DNA from: Pseudomonas sp. ACM7
GTDB lineage: Bacteria; Pseudomonadota; Gammaproteobacteria; Pseudomonadales; Pseudomonadaceae
Reading direction: 5' to 3'
NCBI RefSeq assembly: GCF_004136015.1
Contig: NZ_CP024866.1
Location: forward strand, 3,928,227-3,992,226
Length of the DNA stretch: 64,000 nucleotides
The position numbers and the translations under genes are program-made. Positions 8,492 through 19,856 of this stretch are shown here, piece by piece. The notes under the pieces were generated by a model. That model saw nothing but the letters and a program-made list of their open reading frames with translations, was not told the DNA's origin and searched no databases. How positions within the stretch are numbered: position 1 is the first letter of the stretch; every line of letters starts with the position of its first letter.

Positions 8492-8534
8492 AAAAAAAGC
8501 CGTGCTCCGGAGTGATCCGGGCACGGCTTTTTTG
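8492..8534 (+). terminator. Rho-independent terminator of hupN
   Basis: GCCGTGCTCCGG pairs with CCGGGCACGGC around AGTGAT (one bulge), with an A-run before it and seven Ts after it; it can act in both directions. Confidence 0.9.
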
Positions 8535-8568
8535 TGTCTGCGATTTACCACCTACACCGCTAAACCAA

Positions 8569-8660
8569 TGTGGGAGCGAGCTTGCTCGCGATGGCGGCCT
8601 GTCAGTCAACACTTGTGCTGAATGTTATGGCCTCATCGCGAGCAAGCTCGCTCCCACAGG
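8569..8660. repeat. REP pair (REPIN-like)
   Basis: TGTGGGAGCGAGCTTGCTCG and its reverse complement, about 45 nt apart, between the convergent hupN and rlmF genes. Confidence 0.9.
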
Positions 8661-8665
8661 GTCAC

Positions 8666-9688
8666 TCAGCTTTTGCGAGCCCAACGTTCGCGCCAGACCT
8701 GCTGCTCGGATTTGGTCTGGAAGGTCCAGGCGACGAAACGGCTTTGCTTCTGCCCCTGAGACATTTCCACGACCTGGCTTTCCAGTACGCCGGCCTTTTT
8801 CAGCGCAGTCTGGATCGCCGGCAGGTTGGAGGCTTTCGAGACCAGGGTGCTGAACCAAAGTACTTTGTGTTGGAAATGCGCGCTCTCGGCGATCAGTTGC
8901 GTCACAAACCGTGCTTCGCCACCTTCACACCACAATTCTGCCGATTGACCGCCAAAGTTCAGCACAGGCAGTTTGCGTTTTGGATCAGCACGGCCCAGCG
9001 CGCGCCATTTACGTTCGCTGCCCTTGGTCGCTTCGTCCATCGAGGCGTGGAACGGCGGGTTGCACATGGTCAGGTCAAAGCGTTCGCCGGGTTCGAGCAG
9101 GCCCAGCAGAATGTGCTTGGGATTGCTTTGCTGGCGCAACTGGATGGCTTTGTTCAGCCCGTTGGACTGCACGATGGCTTTGGCAGCGGCCACGGCCGTC
9201 GGGTCGATTTCCGAGCCGAGGAAGTGCCAGCGGTAGTCGCTGTAGCCGATCAGCGGATAGACGCAGTTGGCGCCCATGCCGATATCGAGCACCTTGACCG
9301 GCGCACCGCGAGGGATCTCGCCGTCGTTGACGCTGGCCAGCAGGTCGGCCAGGAAGTGCACGTAATCGGCACGGCCCGGAACCGGAGGGCAGAGGTAGTC
9401 GGCCGGGATGTCCCAATGGGCGACGCCGTAGAACGACTTGAGCAACGCACGGTTGAACACCCGCACTGCGTCCGGGCTGGCGAAGTCGATACTTTCCTTG
9501 CCGTACGGATTGATGATCACGAACTTCGCCAGTTCCGGCGTGGTTTTGATCAGCGCCGGGAAGTCGTAACGACCCTGATGGCGGTTGCGCGGATGCAGGC
9601 TGGCCTTCTCGCGGGGCTCCACGGCTTTGGCCGGGGTGGCGGTGTCAGGCTTCTTGCGCGCGGGGCGGGGTGTGCGGGGGGCGTTCAT
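8666..9688 (-). CDS. rlmF: 23S rRNA (adenine(1618)-N6)-methyltransferase RlmF
   Basis: SAM-dependent enzyme that methylates N6 of A1618 in 23S rRNA. The 340-residue protein carries an Arg/Lys/Pro-rich N-terminal tail (1-35), then the conserved [17 protein letters not shown] block, the SAM-binding motif VLDIGMGAN (133-141) and the N6-adenine catalytic motif NPPF (210-213, [13 protein letters not shown]). The ATG at 9688 starts the basic tail; no better start is visible upstream. It reads away from the valS terminator and appears to be transcribed alone. Confidence 0.93.
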   Translation of the reverse strand: MNAPRTPRPARKKPDTATPAKAVEPREKASLHPRNRHQGRYDFPALIKTTPELAKFVIINPYGKESIDFASPDAVRVFNRALLKSFYGVAHWDIPADYLCPPVPGRADYVHFLADLLASVNDGEIPRGAPVKVLDIGMGANCVYPLIGYSDYRWHFLGSEIDPTAVAAAKAIVQSNGLNKAIQLRQQSNPKHILLGLLEPGERFDLTMCNPPFHASMDEATKGSERKWRALGRADPKRKLPVLNFGGQSAELWCEGGEARFVTQLIAESAHFQHKVLWFSTLVSKASNLPAIQTALKKAGVLESQVVEMSQGQKQSRFVAWTFQTKSEQQVWRERWARKS

Positions 9689-9780
9689 GGGCGTGGTCGA
9701 TTCGGGTATGGCTAAAAGTGGCGGGTATTGTCCCACATCCAGCCGTTGTGAACGCAATTGTGACAAACACCGCCATCCCC

Positions 9781-9874
9781 CCTGTGGGAGCGAGCTTGCT
9801 CGCGATAGCGGACTGTCAGCCAACGTCGATGTTGAATATTATGACCTCATCGCGAGCAAGCTCGCTCCCACAGG
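9781..9874. repeat. REP pair (REPIN-like)
   Basis: TGTGGGAGCGAGCTTGCTCG facing its reverse complement, followed by a run of Gs (9873-9881). It lies upstream of rlmF and beyond the valS terminator. Confidence 0.9.
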
Positions 9875-9904
9875 GGGGGGGTGTTTGGGAGAAAGCGTCG
9901 GGCA

Positions 9905-9940
9905 TAAAAAAGGGAGGCCGTTTCGGGCCTCCCGTTTTCA
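9905..9940 (-). terminator. Rho-independent terminator of valS
   Basis: GGGAGGCC and GGCCTCCC pair (loop GTTTCG) and, read on the minus strand, are followed by TTTTTT (9905-9911). It lies 14 nt after the valS stop. Confidence 0.85.
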
Positions 9941-9953
9941 TTGCGATGTGCCG

Positions 9954-12800
9954 TTACAAACTGGCAATCCGCGCATGCTGCTCGGCCAACTTGCCCAAAG
10001 CCTGTTCAGCTTCAGCCAGTTTGGCGCGTTCCTTGTCGATGACTTCGGCCGGGGCCTTGTCGACGAAACCGGCGTTAGACAGCTTGCCGCCAACCCGCTG
10101 AACTTCGCCCTGCAGACGCAGGATTTCCTTGTCCAGACGGGCCAATTCGGCGTCTTTGTCGATCAGGCCGGCCATCGGCACCAGCACTTCCATCTCGCCG
10201 ACCAGTGCGGTGGCGGACAGCGGTGCTTCTTCGCCAGCAGCCAACACGGTGATCGATTCGAGGCGAGCCAGCTTCTTCAGCAGGGCTTCGTTCTCCGTGA
10301 GACGACGCTGATCTTCGGCGCTGACGTTTTTCAGGAACAGGTTCAACGGCTTGCCTGGTCCGATGTTCATCTCGACGCGAATGTTGCGCGTGCCAAGCAT
10401 CAGCGTCTTCAGCCACTCGATATCGTCTTCGGCGCCCTGGTCGATGCGCTCTTCATTGGCCACTGGCCACGGTTGCAGCATGATCGTCTTGCCTTCGATA
10501 CCGGCCAGCGGCGCGATGCGCTGCCAGATTTCTTCGGTGATGAACGGCATGAACGGATGTGCCAGACGCAGCGCGACTTCCAATACCCGAACAAGGGTGC
10601 GGCGGGTGCCACGCTGACGTTCGACCGGCGCGTTTTCGTCCCACAGCACAGGCTTGGAGAGTTCCAGGTACCAGTCGCAATACTGGTTCCAGATGAACTC
10701 GTACAAGGCTTGTGCGGCCAGGTCGAAGCGGAACTGATCGAGTTGACGGGTCACTTCAGCTTCGGTGCGTTGCAGCTGCGAAATGATCCAGCGGTCCGCC
10801 AGCGACAGCTCGTAAGCCTCGCCGTTCTGACCGCAGTCTTCGCCCTTGTCCAGCACATAGCGCGCGGCGTTCCAGATCTTGTTGCAGAAGTTGCGATAGC
10901 CTTCGACGCGGCCCATGTCGAACTTTATGTCGCGACCGGTGGACGCCAGCGAGCAGAAGGTGAAGCGCAGAGCGTCGGTGCCGTAGCTGGCGATGCCGTC
11001 GGCGAACTCGTCGCGGGTCTGCTTCTCGATCTTCTTCGCCAGTTTCGGCTGCATCATGCCGGAGGTGCGTTTCTGCACGAGGTCTTCGAGCTCGATGCCG
11101 TCGATGATGTCCAGCGGATCCAGGACGTTGCCCTTGGACTTGGACATCTTCTGGCCCTGGCCATCACGCACCAGGCCGTGAACATAAACAGTCTTGAACG
11201 GAACCTGCGGCGTGCCGTCTTCGTTTTTCACCAAGTGCATGGTGAGCATGATCATCCGGGCAACCCAGAAGAAAATGATGTCGAAACCGGTCACCAGCAC
11301 GTCGGTGGAGTGGAATTTCTTCAGGAATTCGGTCTGCTCAGGCCAGCCGAGCGTGGAGAAGGTCCACAGGCCCGAACTGAACCAGGTGTCGAGAACGTCG
11401 TTGTCCTGTTGCAGTGCAACGTCCGGGCCGAGGTTGTGCTTGGCACGTACATCGGCTTCGTCGCGACCGACATAGACCTTGCCCGACTCGTCGTACCAGG
11501 CCGGAATCCGGTGGCCCCACCACAGCTGACGGCTGATGCACCAGTCCTGGATGTCGCGCATCCACGAGAAGTACATGTTTTCGTACTGTTTCGGCACGAA
11601 CGCGATGCGACCGTCTTCAACGGCAGCGATGGCTGGCTCAGCCAATGGCTTGGTCGACACGTACCACTGGTCGGTCAGCCACGGCTCGATGATAGTGCCG
11701 GAACGGTCGCCTTTCGGTACTTTCAGGGCGTGGTCGTTGACGCTGACCAAGAGGCCGGCGGCGTCAAACGCAGCAACGATCTGCTTGCGCGCTTCGAAGC
11801 GATCCAGACCGGCGTATTCGGCCGGGATCTTGCCGTCGATGCTTTCGTTGAGCGTGCCGTCGAGGTTGAACACCTGACAGGCCGGCAATACGGCGGCGTT
11901 CTTGTCGAAGATGTTCAGCAGCGGCAGGTTGTGGCGCTTGCCGACTTCATAGTCGTTGAAATCGTGGGCCGGGGTGATTTTCACGCAGCCGGTGCCGAAT
12001 TCTGGGTCGCAGTAATCGTCGGCGATGATCGGGATGCGGCGGCCGACCAGCGGCAGCTCGACAAATTTGCCGATCAGGGCATGGTAGCGTTCATCGTTCG
12101 GGTTAACCGCTACGGCGGCGTCGCCGAGCATGGTTTCCGGGCGAGTGGTCGCGACGATCAGGTAATCGTTGCCTTCAGCGGTCTTGGCGCCGTCGGCCAG
12201 CGGGTATTTCAGGTTCCACAGGAAACCTTTCTCGTCATGGTTTTCCACTTCGAGGTCTGAAATCGCCGTGTGCAACTTGGTGTCCCAGTTGACCAGACGC
12301 TTGCCGCGGTAGATCAGGCCGTCTTCGTGCAGACGCACGAAGGCTTCTTTAACGGCTTCCGAGAGGCCGTCGTCCATGGTGAAGCGCTCGCGGCCCCAGT
12401 CCACGGACGAGCCGAGACGGCGGATCTGACGGCTGATGTTGCCGCCGGACTGATCCTTCCACTCCCAGACTTTCTCGAGGAATTTTTCGCGGCCCAGATC
12501 GTGACGATTCTGGCCCTGAGCTTCGAGTTGACGCTCCACCAGCATTTGCGTGGCGATACCGGCGTGGTCGGTACCCGGCTGCCACAGGGTGTTACGACCC
12601 TGCATGCGACGGAAACGGATCAGGGCGTCCATGATCGCGTTGTTGAAGCCGTGACCCATGTGCAGGCTGCCGGTGACGTTCGGCGGCGGGATCATGATGG
12701 TGTAGGACTCGCCCGCGCCTTGCGGGGCGAAGTAATTCTCTGACTCCCAGGTGTTGTACCAGGAAGTTTCAATGGCGTGCGGCTGGTAGGTCTTATCCAT
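9954..12800 (-). CDS. valS: Valyl-tRNA synthetase
   Basis: Class Ia aminoacyl-tRNA synthetase that charges tRNA-Val and edits misactivated threonine. The 948-residue length is normal for the bacterial enzyme. HMGH, the HIGH-type motif, is at 47-50 within [14 protein letters not shown], and KMSKS is at about 551-555 ([14 protein letters not shown]). The CP1 editing domain ([17 protein letters not shown], about 220-240), the anticodon-binding helical domain and a C-terminal coiled coil (about 880-940, [18 protein letters not shown]) are present. The ATG at 12800 gives [11 protein letters not shown], the standard N-terminus. A REP pair separates it from the gene upstream. Confidence 0.97.
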   Translation of the reverse strand: MDKTYQPHAIETSWYNTWESENYFAPQGAGESYTIMIPPPNVTGSLHMGHGFNNAIMDALIRFRRMQGRNTLWQPGTDHAGIATQMLVERQLEAQGQNRHDLGREKFLEKVWEWKDQSGGNISRQIRRLGSSVDWGRERFTMDDGLSEAVKEAFVRLHEDGLIYRGKRLVNWDTKLHTAISDLEVENHDEKGFLWNLKYPLADGAKTAEGNDYLIVATTRPETMLGDAAVAVNPNDERYHALIGKFVELPLVGRRIPIIADDYCDPEFGTGCVKITPAHDFNDYEVGKRHNLPLLNIFDKNAAVLPACQVFNLDGTLNESIDGKIPAEYAGLDRFEARKQIVAAFDAAGLLVSVNDHALKVPKGDRSGTIIEPWLTDQWYVSTKPLAEPAIAAVEDGRIAFVPKQYENMYFSWMRDIQDWCISRQLWWGHRIPAWYDESGKVYVGRDEADVRAKHNLGPDVALQQDNDVLDTWFSSGLWTFSTLGWPEQTEFLKKFHSTDVLVTGFDIIFFWVARMIMLTMHLVKNEDGTPQVPFKTVYVHGLVRDGQGQKMSKSKGNVLDPLDIIDGIELEDLVQKRTSGMMQPKLAKKIEKQTRDEFADGIASYGTDALRFTFCSLASTGRDIKFDMGRVEGYRNFCNKIWNAARYVLDKGEDCGQNGEAYELSLADRWIISQLQRTEAEVTRQLDQFRFDLAAQALYEFIWNQYCDWYLELSKPVLWDENAPVERQRGTRRTLVRVLEVALRLAHPFMPFITEEIWQRIAPLAGIEGKTIMLQPWPVANEERIDQGAEDDIEWLKTLMLGTRNIRVEMNIGPGKPLNLFLKNVSAEDQRRLTENEALLKKLARLESITVLAAGEEAPLSATALVGEMEVLVPMAGLIDKDAELARLDKEILRLQGEVQRVGGKLSNAGFVDKAPAEVIDKERAKLAEAEQALGKLAEQHARIASL

Positions 12801-12916
12801 GCGCGGCGGGACCCTATTGGCATTTATTCAGGAAAAGCCGGCAAGTATAGCGGGGCATGGGGCGCAGGGCGAGCAGGGGCAGACCGGGCGCATCATCAAA
12901 AACGACGCCAATCAAA

Positions 12917-13006
12917 TGTGGGAGCGGGCTTGCTCGCGAAGGCGGTGTGTCAGTCAGCATTAATGTTGAATGTTGGACCGCATTCGCGAGCAAGCCCGCT
13001 CCCACA
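12917..13006. repeat. REP pair (REPIN-like)
   Basis: TGTGGGAGCGGGCTTGCTCG facing its reverse complement in the gap between the small unknown gene and valS. Confidence 0.9.
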
Positions 13007-13017
13007 AGGAGGGTGGG

Positions 13018-13413
13018 TTATTCGTATTGGCTGAGGAGGCGTTCCATCCGCGCGCTGAGGCGGCGTTTGATTTCGGTTTCGATGTGCGGGGCGAAGTCGT
13101 CGATCACGTCTTGCATGATCAATTGCGCGGCGGCACGCAGTTCGCCATCCAGGTGCAGCAGCTCGTCGGGGCCCTTGCTGGCGACGGGCGCCGGTTGGGC
13201 GGCAGGGGCAGCAGGGGCGGGTGGCGCCGGTTCGAGGGTTGGCGGGCTGGCGCCGACCGTATCGAACAGCATTGGAATCTGTTCCTGATCACCTTCCTCG
13301 ACCGTGTCGGTGAGCAAGGGCGGTTGCAGGTTGTCATCGCCGAGCAATTGACGGATCGACTCAAGGTCGTCCAGCAGATGCGCGGACTTTTGCAGCGGTT
13401 TTGGAGTGTCCAT
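13018..13413 (-). CDS. Conserved Pseudomonas protein of unknown function, between holC and valS
   Basis: A 131-residue acidic protein that I cannot assign to a named family. It has a charged N-terminal helix (LLDDLESIRQLLGDD), a proline/alanine-rich linker (PPTLEPAPPAPAAPAAQPAP, about 57-76) and a helical C-terminus (AAAQLIMQDVIDDFAPHIETEIKRRLSARMERLL). It starts 8 nt after the holC stop and is followed by valS, so it sits in the pepA-holC-valS run. Position suggests cotranscription with the replisome subunit, but nothing shows a direct link. Confidence 0.75.
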   Translation of the reverse strand: MDTPKPLQKSAHLLDDLESIRQLLGDDNLQPPLLTDTVEEGDQEQIPMLFDTVGASPPTLEPAPPAPAAPAAQPAPVASKGPDELLHLDGELRAAAQLIMQDVIDDFAPHIETEIKRRLSARMERLLSQYE

Positions 13414-13421
13414 CGGAATGC

Positions 13422-13850
13422 TCAGAGTCGCTGTAAACGGTGATCTTGCAGAGGATAGCCCTGTTCGCGGTAGAAACGGAAACTCTCCCGCGCAGCCGTA
13501 CGAATCGTCGGATCTTCTACCACCACTTCCGCCACGCGGGCGAACTTGTTGGCGAATGCCGGGACTTTCAGGGCGAGATTGACCAACAGGTCCTGATGCG
13601 GGCCGCAGTCATCGCCAAGACCCAACACAATCAAACCGTCCGGCTCATTTTCAGCAGGGCCGTGGGGCACGAAGCTTTCGCCCTTGAAGGCCCACAAACG
13701 CGCATCGAGATCGTCACGCTGGGCGGCATCGCTGCAATGCAGATAGATGCGGTGGCCCATGCGCCAGGCTTTTTCGGTGAGCTTGCAGGCAAAATCCAGC
13801 CGCGCTGAAGGATCTGCGCTGGGCAGGATATAGAAGTCGACTTTGGTCAT
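13422..13850 (-). CDS. holC: DNA polymerase III subunit chi
   Basis: Clamp-loader accessory subunit that links the replisome to SSB. The 142-residue protein begins MTKVDFYILPS and keeps the chi landmarks: ACKLTEKAWRMGHRIYLHC near the N-terminus, LDARLWAFKGESFVPH in the middle and IVLGLGDDCGPHQDLLVNLALKVP toward the end. The ATG at 13850 matches that family N-terminus. It lies 60 nt after the pepA stop, the standard pepA-holC-valS order of gammaproteobacteria. Confidence 0.93.
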   Translation of the reverse strand: MTKVDFYILPSADPSARLDFACKLTEKAWRMGHRIYLHCSDAAQRDDLDARLWAFKGESFVPHGPAENEPDGLIVLGLGDDCGPHQDLLVNLALKVPAFANKFARVAEVVVEDPTIRTAARESFRFYREQGYPLQDHRLQRL

Positions 13851-13910
13851 TGCGGTTCCTGAGCCAAGGGCGGCGTCACCCGAAAGCAACGCCGCCCTGG
13901 GTCATCGGTT

Positions 13911-15416
<1,506 letters not shown>

Positions 15417-15587
15417 TTAATGGTCAACACGCAAGAGCTCGACGGCATGCATTCGAGCTTGCTTATAAATAGAAAGACGCAGGTCACGGCCCGCGACAAA
15501 GGCCGCAGTTTGAACCTCGTGCCCCGAGCCTGACAACCCTCGGTTGTACGATCTTCAGCGCATTACCCGCCTGCTTGAGCATGCGCA

Positions 15588-15616
15588 GTGACAGGCGCAC
15601 CCAATCACAGGATAAT
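15588..15616 (+). promoter_or_regulatory. Sigma-70-type promoter of lptFG
   Basis: -35 GTGACA (15588-15593, five of six matches to TTGACA), a 17-nt spacer and -10 GATAAT (15611-15616). Transcription would start near 15623, leaving a leader of about 85 nt before the lptF start. The rest of the pepA/lptF spacer shows no other recognisable element. Confidence 0.6.
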
Positions 15617-15707
15617 GCGCCATCTTTTTCGGCGGCTCTGCCCTGCGGGCTGTCTGATACGTTTGCTTGTTTGGCCGCCTTAGCCTGACAACCCTGGAGT
15701 GTCTGGT

Positions 15708-16826
15708 TTGATCGTCTTCCGTTATCTATCCCGCGAAGTCCTGTTGACCTTGAGCGCCGTCAGCGCCGTGCTGTTGGTCATCATCATGAGCGGTCGCTTC
15801 ATTAAATACCTCGCCCAGGCGGCCTCTGGTCTCCTGGATCCGGGCTCGCTATTCCTGATCATGGGTTTCCGTCTGCCGGGCTTCCTGCAACTGATTCTGC
15901 CGTTGGGCCTGTTTCTCGGGATCCTGCTGGCTTACGGTCGCTTGTACCTCGAAAGCGAAATGACCGTGCTGTCGGCCACCGGCATGAGCCAGCAGCGTCT
16001 GTTTGCCATGACCCTTTTTCCGGCCACCCTCGTCGCATTGGTGGTGGCATGGCTGAGCCTGAGCCTGGCGCCACAAGGCGCCAATCAATTCCAGTTGCTG
16101 TTGAACAAGCAGGATGCCCTGACCGAGTTCGACACCCTCGAGCCAGGTCGCTTCCAGGCGCTGCGTGACGGGACGCGGGTGACCTACACCGAAACGCTGT
16201 CGGATGACCGCATCAACCTTGGCGGCGTGTTCATTTCGCAGAAGAACGTCAATTCCGATAACAAGGATCGCGGGATTTCCGTGCTGGTGGCCGAGAAGGG
16301 CCGTCAGGAAATTCGCCCCGACGGTAACCGTTACCTGATTCTCGACAACGGCTATCGCTATGACGGCAATCCGGGACAGGCTGATTACCGGGCGATCAAG
16401 TACGACGAGTACGGCGTATTGCTGCCCAAGCCGGACGTCAGCGATGAAGTGACCGACCGTGACGCGATGGCCACCAGTACCCTGATCGGCAGCGATGACA
16501 TCCGCTCCCGCACCGAACTGCAATGGCGTCTATCCCTGCCGTTGCTGGTGTTCATCGTGACCCTGATGGCGGTGCCGCTGTCGCGGGTCAATCCGCGTCA
16601 GGGCCGTTTCCTCAAGCTGCTGCCGGCGATTCTTCTTTATATGGCTTATCTGAGCATTCTGATTGCCGCTCGTGGCGCCCTTGAAAAAGGCAAGATTCCG
16701 CCTGTTCTGGGGTTGTGGTGGGTTCACGCGATCTTCCTGGCGATTGGCCTGGGCTTGCTCTATTGGGAGGCAATGCAATTGAAGTTGGCGAGTCGCCGCA
16801 GCGCGCTGGAGGTGGCTCGTGGATAA
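15708..16826 (+). CDS. lptF: LPS export ABC transporter permease LptF
   Basis: Inner-membrane permease of the LptB2FG machine that extracts lipopolysaccharide and passes it to LptC and the periplasmic bridge. The 372-residue protein has the LptF/LptG layout: spans near the N-terminus (VLLVIIMSGRFI, LQLILPLGLFLGILLAYGRL), a periplasmic jellyroll (about 130-265) and three C-terminal spans. I choose the TTG at 15708 (MIVFRYLSRE, as in homologues) because GGAG at 15696-15699 lies 8 nt upstream; the GTG at 15699 would overlap that site. The last 8 nt overlap lptG. Confidence 0.93.
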   Translation: MIVFRYLSREVLLTLSAVSAVLLVIIMSGRFIKYLAQAASGLLDPGSLFLIMGFRLPGFLQLILPLGLFLGILLAYGRLYLESEMTVLSATGMSQQRLFAMTLFPATLVALVVAWLSLSLAPQGANQFQLLLNKQDALTEFDTLEPGRFQALRDGTRVTYTETLSDDRINLGGVFISQKNVNSDNKDRGISVLVAEKGRQEIRPDGNRYLILDNGYRYDGNPGQADYRAIKYDEYGVLLPKPDVSDEVTDRDAMATSTLIGSDDIRSRTELQWRLSLPLLVFIVTLMAVPLSRVNPRQGRFLKLLPAILLYMAYLSILIAARGALEKGKIPPVLGLWWVHAIFLAIGLGLLYWEAMQLKLASRRSALEVARG

Positions 16827-17880
16827 GCTCGATCGCTACATTGGTAGCAGCGTTTTCGTGGCAATTCTGGCGGTACTGGGGATCATTCTCGGTCTGGCGA
16901 CGCTGTTCGCGTTCATCGATGAGATGAGTGAGGTCAGCGATACCTACACCTTGATGGACGTGTTGAGCTACGTCTTGCTGACCGCGCCACGTCGGTTGTA
17001 CGACATGTTGCCGATGGCGGCACTGATCGGTTGCCTGATCGGCCTCGGCAGTCTGGCCAGTCACAGCGAGCTGACCATCATGCGCGCTGCGGGCGTGTCG
17101 ATCGGGCGAATCGTCTGGGCGGTCATGAAGCCAATGCTGATCCTGATGGTGGTGGGTGTGCTGATCGGCGAATACGTCGCGCCGGCCACCGAAGTCACCG
17201 CTCAGGCCAATCGCTCGCTGGCCCAGGGCAGCGGCGATGCGCAAAGCGCCAAGCATGGCCTGTGGCACCGTCAGGGGGACGAGTTCATTCACGTCAACTC
17301 CGTGCAGCCAAACGGTTTGCTGTATGGCGTGACCCGTTATCGCTTCGACGATCAGCGCCACATGCTGTCCTCAAGCTTCGCCAAGCGCGCCGAATTCGAC
17401 AAGGATCACTGGCAGCTCAGCGATGTCACGACCACGTTATTCCATGACAAGAACACCGAAGTGGTGACCGCTCCGGTCGAGCGCTGGAACGTGGCGTTGA
17501 GCCCGCAACTGCTGGATACCGTGGTGATGTCGCCCGATTCGCTGTCGATTAGTGGTCTGTGGGGGTACATCCACTACCTGGCTGACCAAGGCTTGAGCAA
17601 TGGTCGTTACTGGCTGGCATTTTGGGTCAAGGTGTTGCAACCGCTGGTCACCGCTGCGCTGGTACTGATGGCGATTTCCTTCATCTTCGGTCCGCTACGC
17701 TCGGTGACCCTTGGTCAGCGAGTGTTCACCGGTGTGCTGGTGGGCTTCACCTTCCGTATTGTTCAGGATTTGCTCGGTCCTTCGAGCCTGGTCTTCGGTT
17801 TCTCGCCGCTGTTTGCGGTGCTTATTCCGGCGGGTGTTTGTGCCTTGGCCGGGGTCTGGTTGTTGCGCAGGGCCGGTTGA
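16819..17880 (+). CDS. lptG: LPS export ABC transporter permease LptG
   Basis: Second permease of LptB2FG. The 353-residue protein begins with GTG (16819-16821), giving MDKLDRYIGSSVF, and overlaps lptF by 8 nt, so translation is coupled. N-terminal spans (VAILAVLGIILGLATLFAF, MLPMAALIGCLIGLGSLA), a soluble periplasmic part (about 130-265) and C-terminal spans (LVTAALVLMAISFIFGPLR) are all present. As usual, the ATPase LptB is not encoded here; it lies elsewhere with lptA/lptC in pseudomonads. A weak terminator follows. Confidence 0.95.
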   Translation: MDKLDRYIGSSVFVAILAVLGIILGLATLFAFIDEMSEVSDTYTLMDVLSYVLLTAPRRLYDMLPMAALIGCLIGLGSLASHSELTIMRAAGVSIGRIVWAVMKPMLILMVVGVLIGEYVAPATEVTAQANRSLAQGSGDAQSAKHGLWHRQGDEFIHVNSVQPNGLLYGVTRYRFDDQRHMLSSSFAKRAEFDKDHWQLSDVTTTLFHDKNTEVVTAPVERWNVALSPQLLDTVVMSPDSLSISGLWGYIHYLADQGLSNGRYWLAFWVKVLQPLVTAALVLMAISFIFGPLRSVTLGQRVFTGVLVGFTFRIVQDLLGPSSLVFGFSPLFAVLIPAGVCALAGVWLLRRAG

Positions 17881-17912
17881 TCAAGGGTTTCTCCTGACCT
17901 TGCAGGTCACTC

Positions 17913-17945
17913 AAAACGCCTCTGTCGCAAGACCGGGGCGTTTTT
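17913..17945 (+). terminator. Terminator after lptG
   Basis: AAAACGCCTC pairs with GGGGCGTTTT (one G-T pair) around a 12-nt loop and is followed by more Ts. Confidence 0.6.
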
Positions 17946-17969
17946 GTAGGCGCCGTCTGACCTGCGAAC

Positions 17970-17999
17970 GTGACGCTTGCGCCGTGGATCAGGTACAAT
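17970..17999 (+). promoter_or_regulatory. Candidate promoter of lepA
   Basis: -35-like GTGACG (17970-17975), an 18-nt spacer and -10 TACAAT (17994-17999), about 50 nt before the lepA GTG and just after the lptG terminator. Confidence 0.45.
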
Positions 18000-18051
18000 T
18001 CCCGGCTATTTTTCGGCGGGCTATGCCTGCAGCCTTTTTGAGTGTTGATCC

Positions 18052-19851
18052 GTGAGTGATTTGAGTCATATCCGCAATTTCTCCATCATCGCCCACATTG
18101 ACCATGGCAAGTCGACGCTGGCCGATCGCTTCATCCAGATGTGTGGCGGCCTTGCCGAGCGCGAAATGGAAGCCCAGGTTCTGGACTCCATGGACCTGGA
18201 ACGTGAACGCGGGATCACCATCAAGGCCCACAGCGTCACCCTGTATTACACCGCTCGCGATGGCATCAAGTACCAGCTGAACTTCATTGACACCCCGGGC
18301 CACGTTGACTTCACCTACGAAGTCAGCCGGTCGCTGGCGGCCTGTGAAGGTGCGTTGCTGGTGGTCGATGCCGGTCAGGGCGTTGAAGCGCAGTCGGTAG
18401 CCAACTGCTACACCGCGATCGAGCAGGGCCTGGAAGTGATGCCGGTCCTGAACAAGATCGACCTGCCTCAGGCCGATCCGGACCGCGTGAAAGAAGAAAT
18501 CGAAAAAATCATCGGCATCGATGCCACCGACGCGGTCGAGTGCAGTGCCAAGACCGGTCTGGGCGTCGACGAAGTGCTGGAGCGTCTGGTCAAGACCATT
18601 CCTGCGCCGACCGGCAACTATGAAGATCCGCTGCAAGCGTTGATCATCGACTCCTGGTTCGACAACTACCTGGGCGTTGTTTCCCTGGTTCGCGTGCGCC
18701 ACGGTCGTGTGAAGAAGGGCGACAAGATCCTGGTCAAGTCCACCGGCAAGATCCATCTGGTGGACAGCGTCGGTGTCTTCAACCCTAAACACTCCGCGAC
18801 CGTTGACCTGAAGGCCGGCGAAGTGGGCTTCATCATTGCCGGCATCAAGGACATCCATGGTGCACCGGTCGGTGACACCCTGACCTTGAGCTCCACGCCG
18901 GACGTTGATGTACTGCCAGGTTTTAAACGCATTCAGCCGCAGGTGTACGCCGGTCTGTTCCCGGTCAGTTCCGACGACTTCGAAGATTTTCGTGAAGCCC
19001 TGCAAAAGCTCACGCTCAACGACTCGTCCCTGCAGTACACCCCGGAAAGCTCCGACGCACTGGGCTTCGGCTTCCGTTGCGGGTTCCTCGGCATGCTGCA
19101 CATGGAAATCATCCAGGAGCGCCTGGAGCGCGAGTACGACCTGGACCTGATCACCACGGCGCCGACGGTAATTTTCGAGCTGCTGCTGAAAACCGGTGAA
19201 ACGATTTACGTCGACAACCCGTCGAAGCTGCCAGACCTGTCCTCGATCGAAGACATGCGCGAACCGATCGTGCGGGCCAATATTCTTGTGCCGCAAGAGC
19301 ACCTGGGCAACGTCATTACCCTGTGCATCGAGAAACGTGGCGTACAGCACGACATGCTGTTCCTCGGTACCCAGGTTCAAGTGACCTACGATTTGCCGAT
19401 GAACGAAGTGGTCCTGGACTTCTTCGACCGTCTGAAATCCACCAGTCGTGGCTATGCTTCGCTGGATTACCATTTCGATCGTTATCAATCGGCTAATCTG
19501 GTGAAACTGGATGTGCTGATCAACGGTGACAAGGTCGACGCCCTGGCGTTGATCGTGCACAAGGATAACGCGCACTACAAAGGTCGCCAGTTGACCGAGA
19601 AGATGAAAGAACTGATTCCACGTCAGATGTTCGACGTCGCGATCCAGGCCGCCATTGGCGGGCAGATCATTGCGCGGACCTCTGTCAAGGCACTCAGAAA
19701 GAACGTATTGGCCAAATGCTACGGCGGTGACGTTAGCCGTAAGAAGAAACTGCTTGAAAAGCAGAAGGCCGGTAAGAAACGCATGAAGCAAGTCGGTAAC
19801 GTGGAAATTCCACAAGAAGCCTTCCTTGCAGTGCTCAGGTTGGATAGTTAG
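18052..19851 (+). CDS. lepA: Elongation factor 4 (LepA)
   Basis: Ribosome-bound translational GTPase that back-translocates or remodels stalled or initiating ribosomes. The 599-residue length is normal. G1 is AHIDHGKST (14-22), G3 is DTPGHVDF and G4 is NKID. Domains II, III and V resemble EF-G, and the LepA-specific C-terminus ends [26 protein letters not shown]. The start is GTG at 18052 ([15 protein letters not shown]). lepB follows 5 nt later, the conserved lepA-lepB pair. Confidence 0.97.
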   Translation: MSDLSHIRNFSIIAHIDHGKSTLADRFIQMCGGLAEREMEAQVLDSMDLERERGITIKAHSVTLYYTARDGIKYQLNFIDTPGHVDFTYEVSRSLAACEGALLVVDAGQGVEAQSVANCYTAIEQGLEVMPVLNKIDLPQADPDRVKEEIEKIIGIDATDAVECSAKTGLGVDEVLERLVKTIPAPTGNYEDPLQALIIDSWFDNYLGVVSLVRVRHGRVKKGDKILVKSTGKIHLVDSVGVFNPKHSATVDLKAGEVGFIIAGIKDIHGAPVGDTLTLSSTPDVDVLPGFKRIQPQVYAGLFPVSSDDFEDFREALQKLTLNDSSLQYTPESSDALGFGFRCGFLGMLHMEIIQERLEREYDLDLITTAPTVIFELLLKTGETIYVDNPSKLPDLSSIEDMREPIVRANILVPQEHLGNVITLCIEKRGVQHDMLFLGTQVQVTYDLPMNEVVLDFFDRLKSTSRGYASLDYHFDRYQSANLVKLDVLINGDKVDALALIVHKDNAHYKGRQLTEKMKELIPRQMFDVAIQAAIGGQIIARTSVKALRKNVLAKCYGGDVSRKKKLLEKQKAGKKRMKQVGNVEIPQEAFLAVLRLDS

Positions 19852-19856
19852 GTCCT

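Noticed and set aside
9873..9881. A run of nine Gs, considered as a phase-variation tract.
   Set aside because: It is intergenic, downstream of a REP and not in any frame or promoter spacer that I can identify.
9585..12260. An 891-codon plus-strand frame antisense to valS.
   Set aside because: Shadow of valS that also runs through a REP pair and the valS terminator; not protein-like.
6349..13006. The series of similar palindromic repeats, considered as a CRISPR-like array.
   Set aside because: Repeats are in inverted pairs, scattered between genes kilobases apart, with no regular spacers and no cas genes.
17989..19815. A 608-codon frame antisense to lepA.
   Set aside because: Same codon-bias shadow; no family features.
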